64,000 nt of DNA, taken from MM2 sp035460165. Its GTDB lineage: Bacteria > Pseudomonadota > Gammaproteobacteria > Burkholderiales > Methylophilaceae. Every line of letters begins with the position of its first letter. Position 1 is the first letter of the stretch. Shown here piece after piece: positions 47,293 to 56,191 of this stretch. Location of the stretch: assembly GCA_035460165.1 (NCBI GenBank), contig DATHWW010000019.1, forward strand, positions 62,001 through 126,000, in the 5' to 3' direction. Under the pieces are notes generated by a model. It saw nothing but the letters and a program-made list of their open reading frames with translations. It did not search any database and was not told where the DNA came from. The translations under genes were made by a program, and so were the position numbers.

Positions 47293-48837
47293 ATGTTGGA
47301 CGCCAATATCAAAACCCAGTTGCAGGCCTATTTCGAGAAGCTGACGCAGCAGATCGACATCGTCGCCAATCTTGACGACAGCGCCAAATCGCGCGAGATG
47401 GTGGAACTGCTGGAGGATATCGCAGGGCTGTCCGGCAGGATCACGCTCGAACAACGCCGCGACACGAATGAGCGCGCACCTTCGTTCTCGCTTAATCGCC
47501 CCGGAGAAAACATCGGCCTCACGTTTGCCGGTATTCCGATGGGCCACGAATTCACGTCCCTCGTGCTGGCGCTGCTGCAAGTCGGCGGCCATCCACCCAA
47601 GGTGGAAGTCGACGTCATCGAGCAGATCAAGGGCATCCAGGGAGAATTCCGCTTTGAAACCTATATTTCGCTCTCCTGCCACAATTGCCCGGAGGTGGTG
47701 CAGGCGCTGAACCTGATGGCCGTGCTCAACCCGAATATCACCCATGTGATGATCGACGGCGCGCTGTATCAAAAGGAGGTCGACGAGCGCCGCATCATGG
47801 CCGTGCCGACGATCTACCTCAACGGCCAGGAATTCGGCCAGGGCCGGATGGAACTCGGTGAAATCATTGCCAAAATCGATACCGGCGCCGCAGCGCGCGA
47901 TGCGGAAAAACTGTCGACCAAGGAACCCTACGACGTGCTAATCGTCGGCGGCGGTCCGGCGGGCGCGGCGGCGGCAGTCTATACCGCTCGTAAAGGCGTG
48001 CGCACCGGTATCGTCGCCGAACGCTTCGGCGGACAGGTCATGGATACGCTGGGCATCGAGAATTTCATTTCGGTAAAGGAAACCGAAGGCCCCAAACTCG
48101 TGGCGGCACTGGAAGAGCACGTCAAGAGCTATGAGGTGGACATCATGAACCTGCAACGCGCGGAATCGCTGATTCCCGGCGAGTTGATGGAGATTCGCCT
48201 GACCAACGGCGCGATACTGAAGAGCAAGGCGGTCATTCTCGCCACTGGCGCACGCTGGCGCGAGATGAACGTACCGGGCGAGAAGGAATACCGTGGCAAG
48301 GGCGTAGCCTACTGCCCCCACTGCGACGGCCCGCTATTCAAGGGCAAGAAAGTCGCAGTGATCGGCGGCGGCAACTCGGGCGTTGAAGCGGCGATTGACC
48401 TCGCCGGCATTGTCGGCCATGTCACACTGCTCGAATTCAACGATCAGTTGCGTGCCGATGCGGTGTTGCAGAAAAAGCTGCATAGCCTGCCGAACGTGAC
48501 GGTTATTACCCAGGCACAGACCACGACAGTGACCGGCGACGGCGAGAAGGTCAATGGCCTCAACTATACCGACCGCGCGACCGGCGACTGGCATCACCTT
48601 GAACTGGAAGGCGTATTCGTGCAGATCGGCCTGGTGCCCAATACCGACTGGTTGAAGGGCACGATAAACTTGAGCAAATACGGCGAGATCGAGGTCGATG
48701 CCCGTGGCGAAACCTCAGTACCCGGCGTATTTGCCGCCGGCGACGTGACGACCGTGCCATACAAGCAGATCATCACCGCGATGGGCGACGGCGCGAAAGC
48801 CGCGCTGGGTACGTTCGATCACTTGATCCGCCACTAG
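47293..48837 (+). CDS. ahpF: Alkyl hydroperoxide reductase subunit AhpF
   Basis: A 514-residue flavoprotein disulfide reductase: N-terminal double-thioredoxin-like domain with the CxxC in SLSCHNCPEVV near 126, FAD domain (VLIVGGGPAGAAAAVYTARK near 218), second CxxC in YCPHCDGPLFKGK near 342 and the NADH site VAVIGGGNSGVEAAIDLA. It passes electrons from NADH to AhpC. The ATG at 47293 (MLDANIKTQLQ) matches the family start; a longer upstream frame overlaps ahpC and is rejected. Confidence 0.96.
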   Translation: MLDANIKTQLQAYFEKLTQQIDIVANLDDSAKSREMVELLEDIAGLSGRITLEQRRDTNERAPSFSLNRPGENIGLTFAGIPMGHEFTSLVLALLQVGGHPPKVEVDVIEQIKGIQGEFRFETYISLSCHNCPEVVQALNLMAVLNPNITHVMIDGALYQKEVDERRIMAVPTIYLNGQEFGQGRMELGEIIAKIDTGAAARDAEKLSTKEPYDVLIVGGGPAGAAAAVYTARKGVRTGIVAERFGGQVMDTLGIENFISVKETEGPKLVAALEEHVKSYEVDIMNLQRAESLIPGELMEIRLTNGAILKSKAVILATGARWREMNVPGEKEYRGKGVAYCPHCDGPLFKGKKVAVIGGGNSGVEAAIDLAGIVGHVTLLEFNDQLRADAVLQKKLHSLPNVTVITQAQTTTVTGDGEKVNGLNYTDRATGDWHHLELEGVFVQIGLVPNTDWLKGTINLSKYGEIEVDARGETSVPGVFAAGDVTTVPYKQIITAMGDGAKAALGTFDHLIRH

Positions 48838-48854
48838 TATTGGTAAGGCATTGT

Positions 48855-48885
48855 GCGCGAAGGGAAACCGTTGTTCCCTTCGCGC
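48855..48885 (+). terminator. Terminator of ahpCF
   Basis: GCGCGAAGGGAA at 48855-48866 pairs with TTCCCTTCGCGC at 48874-48885: twelve perfect pairs, 18 bases after the ahpF stop. The T-run downstream is weak. Confidence 0.75.
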
Positions 48886-48962
48886 ATTGCCTGCCTATTT
48901 TCCGTCTTGCTCGACAACCTTTCCTGTTTGCGCAGCAAAAAATAACCTCTCCAGAGTATCGT

Positions 48963-48984
48963 AAATGATTTTAGTTCTCATTTA
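48963..48984 (+). promoter_or_regulatory. Fur-box-like operator of the haem receptor operon
   Basis: AAATGATTTTAGTTCTCATT, extending two bases further, has inverted ends AAATGA/TCATTT and resembles the Fur consensus. It lies about 130 bases upstream of the receptor ATG. Confidence 0.7.
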
Positions 48985-49114
48985 TAATGCTTCATGATAA
49001 AGTGCCGATCAATCGCTGCACTCGATAAACAGCGTTTAAATTTCGATAAGCCAGCCACCCAGGGATGTGCTCCAAGGCAGCTCGCCAGACATCACACTAT
49101 CTGGGGAGTCTGTC

Positions 49115-51403
49115 ATGAATTACACCGATCTGCGGCCGCGCACCCGCCAACGCACCCTTTCCATTCTGCTGGGCCTGCTTTACGCCGGCACCACCTCTTC
49201 CGCGCTTGCCGAATCAGGCACATCAACCACCGAACTTCAGCCGGCGTTGCTGGGCGACATAGTGATCACGGCTACCCGCACGGCATCCGACACCGCCGAA
49301 ATCCCGGCCACGGTAACTGCCATTAATCAGCAGGAACTCGCACGCAAGGTGCCCTACGATGAGGCCGAGCTGTTCAAGGATGAGCCGGATATTGCAATGG
49401 CGCGCGATCTGCGTCGCTTTGGCGCAACACGCGTGAATATTCGCGGCATTGAGGATAATCGCGTCACCCAGCTGGTCGATGGCGTGCGCATGGCCGATTT
49501 CTACAATGGCGGCGGACCAACCAACTTCACAATGAATGCACCGCTGGGTGCCTCCATCGAATTCCTGAAGCAGGTGGAAATCCTGCGCGGGCCGGCATCG
49601 AGCCTGTATGGTTCGGATGCAATCGGAGGCGTGGTGGGTTATTTCACGCTCAACCCTTCCGACCTGATCGAAGACGACAAGAACCATGGCATCCGGTATC
49701 GCGGCAGCTACAACGGCATCAATGACGGATTCACCAATACCCTTCTGGGAGCTGTCAAAGGCGATGCCGCAGAATTCCTGATCGGCTACACCCATACAGA
49801 CGGCCACGACGCCGACAACCAGGGCAACGTCGGCGGCACTACCAACCTGCGCACCAAACCCAACCCGCAAGACACGCGGGACGACGGAATATTGGCGAAA
49901 CTGATATTGCGCCCCTCCGACCTGCATCGCATCACGCTGACGCTGGAAGGGCGCGAACAGGAGACGGATACAGAAGCCAAACGGCTGACCGCCTCCCTTC
50001 GCAAGGTCACGGCCATGTCCGGCACGGATGAGTCCCGGCGCAAACGCGGCAGCATCGAATGGGAATACATGCCGCCAGGCGCGTTTTTCGATCGACTCAC
50101 CGCACGTCTCTATCGCCAGGATAGCGATACGCACAATTTCAACCTTCAGACGCGCAGCAACACCAGCGCCACATGCTCGGCCACGACAGGCAGCGGCAAT
50201 AACTGCCGTATCGAACAGGACTTCAGCTTCACTCAGGAAAGTCTGGGAGGCGGACTCCAGTTCGAAACGGCGACCCAGTGGCTGAACAAGGAACACCTGA
50301 TCACCTACGGCACCGACATTTCACGAGTCGATACGGAAGAACTGCGCGACACCTCGCGCTGGAACCTGACCAACGGCACCTTCAGCAAGACACTGGCCGG
50401 CGATACTTTCCCGTTGCGCGACTTTGCCAATGGGCGCACGGAAACCGTGGGTGTGTTCGTGCAGGACGAAATAAGCGGCTGGGCCAATGGGCGCCTGACC
50501 CTCACGCCGGGACTGCGCTACGATTGGCGCAGGCTCAAGCCTGAAGTCGACGCACTGGCGCAGAAATCCCTGACCGCCAATAATCGCGAAGCCGTTGAGC
50601 AAAGCGATTCGGCCTTTTCGCCCAAGCTGGCCGCGCTATGGAAGCTCGATGGCCGGTGGTCGCTCTACGGCCAGGCCGTCCGAGGCTTTCGCGCGCCCAA
50701 TTATGAGGAAGTCAACGGCTCATTCCGGAATACCGTGCAAGGCTACGGTAATACGCCCAATCCCGACCTGAAGCCCGAAACCAGCATCGGGGTTGAAGCG
50801 GGCCTCAAACTGCATGCTGAAACCGTCCGCGGCCAGCTCTCGCTTTACGACAATCGCTACAAGAATTTCATCGAAAGCGTACGCCTCAATTGCCCTTCGG
50901 ACCCCAATTGCCTGAGTGGGCTGAATACTTTCATGTATTCCAATCTTTCACGTGTCCGCATATACGGGGCTGAAATGCGCGGCGTCTGGGATTTCGCCCC
51001 AGGCTGGAAACTGGATGGCGCATTCGCATGGGCACATGGCCAGAATGAATCCGACAGCGAGCCGCTCAACAGCGTCGAGCCCGCGCGTGCAAACCTGGGG
51101 CTGATCCGCGACGCCGGCATATGGGGAGCGGAAGCGCGCGTTCGCGGCGCCACGGCCGTCTCGCGCACCGATGACAGCGACGGAGCATGGTATCGCCCGG
51201 CCGGTTACGTAGTGGTCGATCTGTATGCATGGTGGCGCCCCATCAAATCCGGCGTGCTGAACGTGGCGGTGAACAACCTGCTAGACAAGAAATACTGGCT
51301 GTGGAGCGACATCCGCCAGGCGGACGACATCAATCCGGTGGGCGTGGACTTTTACTCCCAGCCCGGCCGAACATTGTCGGCAAGTTTCACTTATCAATTC
51401 TGA
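49115..51403 (+). CDS. TonB-dependent haem/haemoprotein receptor
   Basis: A 762-residue outer-membrane receptor. Signal peptide (TLSILLGLLYAGTTSSALA), TonB box-like DIVITATRTASD near 50, plug domain with VNIRGIEDNRVTQLVDGVR near 108 and EILRGPASSLYGSDAIGGV near 155, then a 22-strand-type barrel ending in SFTYQF. The FRAP and NPxL motifs of haem receptors occur (FRAPNYEEVNG, NPDLKPE), but the histidine usually found between them is missing. The type matches haemoglobin/transferrin/lactoferrin receptors such as HmuR. GGGGAG precedes the ATG at 49115. First gene of an operon with the exported CobN-like chelatase. Confidence 0.9.
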   Translation: MNYTDLRPRTRQRTLSILLGLLYAGTTSSALAESGTSTTELQPALLGDIVITATRTASDTAEIPATVTAINQQELARKVPYDEAELFKDEPDIAMARDLRRFGATRVNIRGIEDNRVTQLVDGVRMADFYNGGGPTNFTMNAPLGASIEFLKQVEILRGPASSLYGSDAIGGVVGYFTLNPSDLIEDDKNHGIRYRGSYNGINDGFTNTLLGAVKGDAAEFLIGYTHTDGHDADNQGNVGGTTNLRTKPNPQDTRDDGILAKLILRPSDLHRITLTLEGREQETDTEAKRLTASLRKVTAMSGTDESRRKRGSIEWEYMPPGAFFDRLTARLYRQDSDTHNFNLQTRSNTSATCSATTGSGNNCRIEQDFSFTQESLGGGLQFETATQWLNKEHLITYGTDISRVDTEELRDTSRWNLTNGTFSKTLAGDTFPLRDFANGRTETVGVFVQDEISGWANGRLTLTPGLRYDWRRLKPEVDALAQKSLTANNREAVEQSDSAFSPKLAALWKLDGRWSLYGQAVRGFRAPNYEEVNGSFRNTVQGYGNTPNPDLKPETSIGVEAGLKLHAETVRGQLSLYDNRYKNFIESVRLNCPSDPNCLSGLNTFMYSNLSRVRIYGAEMRGVWDFAPGWKLDGAFAWAHGQNESDSEPLNSVEPARANLGLIRDAGIWGAEARVRGATAVSRTDDSDGAWYRPAGYVVVDLYAWWRPIKSGVLNVAVNNLLDKKYWLWSDIRQADDINPVGVDFYSQPGRTLSASFTYQF

Positions 51404-51412
51404 GCGGACACG

Positions 51413-54400
51413 ATGAAGCTTGTCAGATTTTTCATCAGGGCCGCCGCGCTACTGGCCTTATCCGCCAGTGCGGCGGCGGCACCGCGGGTGCTTTTCATTT
51501 CCGCCAATCCGGTCCAGCCGGGTAAATTCGTCAATCTCGCCAAGGTAGCGGAACCTTATGCGATCGGCGTGGAAGCGAAGTTTGCCGAAAAAATGGCGGC
51601 GGATACCGGCAGCGAAGCATTTGCAGCCTCCGACATCGTCATTTTTGACGCGCCTCGCGAGCACATCGAGGAGTTCATCCGTCTTCGGACCGCCAAGGCG
51701 CTGCCGGGGCTGGAAAAATCCGGCAAGCCCAGCCTGTGGATGGGGACAAAAACAGTCCGATCCCAAGGCATTCCAGATGCGCTGGCGCAGCGCTTGCACG
51801 CCTATTACATCAATGGCGGCCGCGCCAACTTCGACCATTTCTTCCATACCTTGCAGGCGCATTTTTCCAGCAAGCCATGGGACAAAATTCCCGCACCCAT
51901 CATTTTCCCGACCTCCGGTGTTTATCACCCTAAGGCTCCCCGCCTGGTTTTCGATACTCCGGATGCGTACCTGGCCTGGAAAGCCGTCGACCTTGGCGCT
52001 CAACGCCCACCGGTGATTGCAATTGCCATGCACCAGCAATACATCGCTGCCGAGCAGACCGCCTTCATCGATGCCATGATCGCGCGTATCGAAGCTGGCG
52101 GGGCCGTGGCGCTGCCGTTTTACAGCCCCGTGATGGACCCCGATGCGATCACGCGCATGGTTACCCATGCCGGAAAACCGGTCGCCGACGTTATCGTCAA
52201 CACCCAGATCATGCTCAATCCGGATGGGCGCCGCAACGAATTCCAAGCCCTCGGCATACCGGTCATCCAGGCCATGCCTTATCGCAAGGGCGACGAATCG
52301 GCATGGCGGGCCGATCCGCATGGCGTATCGCTGATGGACGTGCCGTTCTACCTGGCCCAGGCAGAGTACGCCGGGGTCACTGACATCCAGATAGCCGCGG
52401 CTACCCGCAAAGGCGATGAGCAGGTGGTGGCCATAGCCGCCCAGGCCGATGCCGTGGTGAACAAGGCGGTCAATCTGGTCAAGCTGCAGCGCGCCCAACC
52501 TGCCGACCGCCAGATAATCATGTTCTTCTGGAACTATCCACCGGGTGAAAAAAACCTGTCCGCCTCTTTCATGAATCTGCCACGCAGCCTGGCCGGAACG
52601 CTCGCCGCAATGAAAGAGGCCGGCTATACGACGGATACACCGGATGAAGCCCGCTTGATCCTGTTGCTGCAACGCCTCCTGGCTCCCTACTATCGCCCGG
52701 CTGAGGATCAAACCGAGCTGCAGGCCCTGCTACAGGAAGGACTGGCCGACCGTTTGCCGGTAAAGGTCTATCGTGACTGGCTGCAGACACTGCCAACCGA
52801 GGTGCGCGGCGCGCTGAATGAACGATGGGGAGCACCGGAGAAATCCTCCATGGTGCTGAAACAGAATGGCGAAACTTACTTCGTCATCCCCCGCCTCAAG
52901 CTGGGCAATATCAGCCTGTTGCCGCAGGCGCCGCGTGGCGAGCGCTGGGAGGAAAAGGAAAAATCGCTTTACCACTCCACCAGCGCGATTCCCTCGCATT
53001 TCTACCTTGCCAGCTACCTGTGGGCCAGGGAACAAGCCCGAGCGCATGCATTGGTGCACTTCGGCACCCATGGCAATCAGGAATGGCTGCCGGGCAAGGA
53101 ACGCGGTCTGTCGGTATACGATTACCCGATGCTGGCGGTCGGCAACGTCCCGGTGGTTTATCCCTACATCATGGATAACATCGGCGAATCGACGCAAGCC
53201 AAGCGCCGCGGCCGTGCAACCATCATCAGCCATCAGACGCCACCGTTTGCGCCAGCAGGCCTGCATGACAGCCTGACCCATATCCATGACCAGTTGCATG
53301 CATGGCTGGCACAGGATGAAGGTGCGGTAAAGGACAAGATCAAGGCGGACTTCATGGCGCATGTGCGAAAAGAGCGCATCGACAAGGATCTGGACTGGGA
53401 ACAGGAACGCATCGACAAGGAGTTCCCCGCTTTCGTCACGGCCGTTCACGATCACCTGCATGAGCTGGCGCGTACCGCCCAGCCTCTGGGGTTGCATACA
53501 TTCGGCCAAGGTGCCGACGAACCGTGGCGCATGGCAACGGTGCTGATGATGTTGGGCAAGGGTTTCTGGGAGGCCGCTGCCGGCTCCGGTGAGGAAGCGG
53601 AAGAAATGCTGGTAGGCGATTACACGAGAATTGCCGATTCCGCGCCTTACAAGCGATTGCAGCAGATTATCCATGGCAGCATGGCAGACGATGGAGCGCT
53701 GCCGGAAGCTGCGCGTGAGCGGGCGGAAAAAGCCCGGAAATGGTATCGCGACCTGGGTGCGCAGAACGAAATTACAGCCTTTCTCAACGCGCTGAATGGA
53801 CGGTTCATCCCAACTTCCTACGGCGGCGATCCCATCAAGAATCCGGATGCGCTGCCCACGGGCCGGAATTTATATGCGTTCGATCCTTCGCGCGTGCCCA
53901 CCAAAGCCGCGTGGGAAGCCGGAAAGGAGGCTTTCGAAAGCCTGCTGGCGGCGCATCGCAAGCAATCCGGCCACGCTCCGAAGAAACTGACGTTCACCTT
54001 GTGGTCGGTTGAAACCATGCGCCACTTCGGCATGCTGGAAGCGCAGGCCTTGTGGGCGATGGGCGTGGAACCCGTGTGGGATGAAGGCGGCCGCGTCATT
54101 GATGTGAAGCTGGTGCCGCGCGGCCAATTGGGGCGCCCGCGTGTTGATGTGGTGCTCTCCGCCACCGGCCTGTACCGGGATCACTTCCCCAATGTCATGA
54201 AACAGTTGGCAAAAGCCGCCAAGCTGGCATCGGAAGCGCAGGAAGCCGACAATCCCCTGGCTGAAAATACCAGGCGCATCGCCAGCCAACTGGAAAAACA
54301 GGGCATGAATACAGACGCGGCCCTGCGCGCGGGGCAAACCCGCATCTTCTCGTCCGAATCCGGGCGCTATGGCACCGGGCTGGATGATGCAGCGCTCGCC

Positions 54401-55351
54401 ACCGACACCTGGAAAGGCAAGGAGGACGGCGACCGCAAACTGGCGCAGCTCTACCTCGCGCGCATGCAGTTTGCCTACGGGCCGGACGAGGCGGAATGGG
54501 GCCAGGCCGACAAGGGCCTGAATCTCTACGCCGAGCACCTGAAAGGCACGGAGGGCGCTGTGCTGGCGCGCACCTCCAACCTGTACGGCATGCTGACGAC
54601 CGACGATCCATTCCAGTATTTGGGCGGAATTTCCCTGGCGGTCCGCCATCTCGATGGCAAGGCGCCGGAACTTTACATTTCGAACCTGCGCGGCGCGGGC
54701 TCCGGCAAAGTGGAAGGTGCGGCACAATTTCTGAGCAAGGAACTGGCCACCCGCAACTTTCATCCCGGCTATATCGAAGGCCTGAAACGTGAAGGCTACG
54801 CCGGTACGCTGCAAGTGCTGGACGGCATCAATAATTTCTGGGGCTGGCAAACCACGGCACGCGAAATCGTGCGTGACGATCAGTGGCAGGAGTTCGTCGA
54901 TGTCTACGTGCGCGACAAATACAAACTGGGGCTCAAGCAATGGTTCGAAAGCAAGAATCCCCATGCATTGGCACAGTCTATCGAGCGCATGCTGGAAGCG
55001 GCGCGCAAAGGCTATTGGAACGCAGACCCGGCCACGCTGAAAGAGCTCAAGGACCGCTATCGGGATCTGGAGAGCCGCTACGACGTCCGCACCGACAACG
55101 CGGCATTCAAGACTTTTGTCGGCGGAGGATTTGGCCTGCGTCACGAGCGCAGCCGGGCAACAAAAACAATAGCGCAATCCGCGCAAACGCCAATAGCTTC
55201 ACCTTCCCTACCCGTACCGCCGCCTGTTCGCGGCATGCAGCTGGAGCAGGTGCAAGAGCAACAGCCGACCACGCCACCGTTGCAAACGCTGGCCTTCACC
55301 TTGCTGGCACTTTCCGTCATCGGCGGTGCGTACCGCGCCTCACGCACCTGA
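51413..55351 (+). CDS. Exported, membrane-anchored CobN-like chelatase (HmuS-type)
   Basis: A 1312-residue CobN/BchH-family protein that starts nine bases after the receptor stop. An N-terminal signal peptide (FFIRAAALLALSASAAAA) and a C-terminal membrane helix (LQTLAFTLLALSVIGGAY) preceded by a Pro/Gln-rich linker place it in the periplasm, attached to the inner membrane. CobN core motifs are intact: HFGTHGNQEWLPGKERGLS near 548 and VYPYIMDNIGESTQAKRRGR near 582. True cobaltochelatase CobN is cytoplasmic and works with AAA+ CobS/CobT, absent here. HmuS of Bacteroidetes haem operons has the same design and removes iron from haem. A haem dechelatase role is therefore inferred; cobalt or other metal insertion remains possible. 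Confidence 0.9.
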   Translation: MKLVRFFIRAAALLALSASAAAAPRVLFISANPVQPGKFVNLAKVAEPYAIGVEAKFAEKMAADTGSEAFAASDIVIFDAPREHIEEFIRLRTAKALPGLEKSGKPSLWMGTKTVRSQGIPDALAQRLHAYYINGGRANFDHFFHTLQAHFSSKPWDKIPAPIIFPTSGVYHPKAPRLVFDTPDAYLAWKAVDLGAQRPPVIAIAMHQQYIAAEQTAFIDAMIARIEAGGAVALPFYSPVMDPDAITRMVTHAGKPVADVIVNTQIMLNPDGRRNEFQALGIPVIQAMPYRKGDESAWRADPHGVSLMDVPFYLAQAEYAGVTDIQIAAATRKGDEQVVAIAAQADAVVNKAVNLVKLQRAQPADRQIIMFFWNYPPGEKNLSASFMNLPRSLAGTLAAMKEAGYTTDTPDEARLILLLQRLLAPYYRPAEDQTELQALLQEGLADRLPVKVYRDWLQTLPTEVRGALNERWGAPEKSSMVLKQNGETYFVIPRLKLGNISLLPQAPRGERWEEKEKSLYHSTSAIPSHFYLASYLWAREQARAHALVHFGTHGNQEWLPGKERGLSVYDYPMLAVGNVPVVYPYIMDNIGESTQAKRRGRATIISHQTPPFAPAGLHDSLTHIHDQLHAWLAQDEGAVKDKIKADFMAHVRKERIDKDLDWEQERIDKEFPAFVTAVHDHLHELARTAQPLGLHTFGQGADEPWRMATVLMMLGKGFWEAAAGSGEEAEEMLVGDYTRIADSAPYKRLQQIIHGSMADDGALPEAARERAEKARKWYRDLGAQNEITAFLNALNGRFIPTSYGGDPIKNPDALPTGRNLYAFDPSRVPTKAAWEAGKEAFESLLAAHRKQSGHAPKKLTFTLWSVETMRHFGMLEAQALWAMGVEPVWDEGGRVIDVKLVPRGQLGRPRVDVVLSATGLYRDHFPNVMKQLAKAAKLASEAQEADNPLAENTRRIASQLEKQGMNTDAALRAGQTRIFSSESGRYGTGLDDAALATDTWKGKEDGDRKLAQLYLARMQFAYGPDEAEWGQADKGLNLYAEHLKGTEGAVLARTSNLYGMLTTDDPFQYLGGISLAVRHLDGKAPELYISNLRGAGSGKVEGAAQFLSKELATRNFHPGYIEGLKREGYAGTLQVLDGINNFWGWQTTAREIVRDDQWQEFVDVYVRDKYKLGLKQWFESKNPHALAQSIERMLEAARKGYWNADPATLKELKDRYRDLESRYDVRTDNAAFKTFVGGGFGLRHERSRATKTIAQSAQTPIASPSLPVPPPVRGMQLEQVQEQQPTTPPLQTLAFTLLALSVIGGAYRASRT

Positions 55352-55385
55352 CATTTTTCAATTTTTCCAAGCTCGGAGCCGCATC

Positions 55386-55871
55386 ATGCAAAGTCAAATC
55401 GAATCATCCATGTATCTGGTAGGCCAGGTTTTCCAGTTGCCCACCCTCCTCCTGATCAGCCTGCTGTTCCTCTACGCTTTCTGGGTGTTGGGCGAATTTG
55501 GCGTGCTGGCCTGGCGCCGCCGCAACGGCCAGGGGAAAGCATTGCTGGCCGAGTTTCGCCGTCAACCCGACCTGACCGACGACACTCTCGACGTACTCGC
55601 GCACAAAATGCTGGAAGCACCGCGCATCGCCAGCCGCGTTGCTCCCATGCTGGGGCTGGTCGCCACCATGATTCCCATGGGCCCTGCATTGAAATCGCTT
55701 TCCGATGGCAACCTGGCCCTCGTTTCCGGCAATCTTACCGTCGCCTTTTCCGCCGTGATCCTGGCATTGATTGCCGCCTCCATCACATATTGGGTCGTGA
55801 ATGTGCGCCGCCGCTGGCTGGCCGAGGAACTTCTGGAAATTGCCGCCATCAAGCAAGGGAGCGCGCAATGA
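55386..55871 (+). CDS. MotA/TolQ/ExbB-family proton channel protein
   Basis: A 161-residue inner-membrane protein with three membrane segments: LPTLLLISLLFLYAFWVLGE (residues 18-37), RVAPMLGLVATMIPMGPALK (near 80-100) and NLTVAFSAVILALIAASITY (near 117-137). The middle segment matches the ExbB/TolQ motif APLLGLLGTVxGM. Its stop overlaps the next start (ATGA). It corresponds to HmuU in Bacteroidetes hmu operons. With the DUF2149 protein it probably forms a proton-driven motor that energises the chelatase or TonB. Confidence 0.88.
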   Translation: MQSQIESSMYLVGQVFQLPTLLLISLLFLYAFWVLGEFGVLAWRRRNGQGKALLAEFRRQPDLTDDTLDVLAHKMLEAPRIASRVAPMLGLVATMIPMGPALKSLSDGNLALVSGNLTVAFSAVILALIAASITYWVVNVRRRWLAEELLEIAAIKQGSAQ

Positions 55872-56191
55872 GCATGAAACTGTTGCACGAGCCGGAAACC
55901 GAGGATCCCATCCTGTCGGTGGTCAACATCATCGACATTTTTCTGGTCATCATTGCCGCCTTGCTCATCACCATTGCCAAGAACCCGTTGATGAATCCGT
56001 TCAGCAAACAGGACGTGACCGTGATTACCGACCCCGGCAAACCCAGCATGGAAATGATCGTGAAGAAAGGCGAAAAAATCGAGCGCTACAAAGCCAATGG
56101 AAATATTGGCAGCGGCGACGGCGAGAAGGCCGGCGTCGCCTACCGCATGAAAGACGGCTCCATGATCTATGTGCCTGAAAGAAAGCAATAA
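55868..56191 (+). CDS. DUF2149 protein, ExbD/TolR-like topology
   Basis: A 107-residue protein with one membrane helix near its N-terminus (SVVNIIDIFLVIIAALLITI, residues 17-36) and a periplasmic C-terminal part. The helix contains an aspartate (Asp23) placed as in ExbD, whose helix reads PFIDVMLVLLIIF; that aspartate carries protons in ExbD. This suggests DUF2149 is a divergent ExbD-type partner of the preceding ExbB-like protein. It overlaps both neighbours (ATGA before, TAATG after), so translation is coupled. It corresponds to HmuV of Bacteroidetes operons. Confidence 0.85.
   Translation: MSMKLLHEPETEDPILSVVNIIDIFLVIIAALLITIAKNPLMNPFSKQDVTVITDPGKPSMEMIVKKGEKIERYKANGNIGSGDGEKAGVAYRMKDGSMIYVPERKQ

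Noticed and set aside
48886..49114. Cobalamin riboswitch upstream of the TonB-dependent receptor
   Set aside because: No B12-box-like GCCACTG motif or comparable fold was found; a Fur-like box is present instead.
51413..55351. Annotation as aerobic cobaltochelatase CobN for B12 synthesis
   Set aside because: The protein has a signal peptide and membrane anchor, no CobS/CobT or other cobalamin genes are near, no cobalamin riboswitch is seen upstream, and the operon has a Fur-like box.
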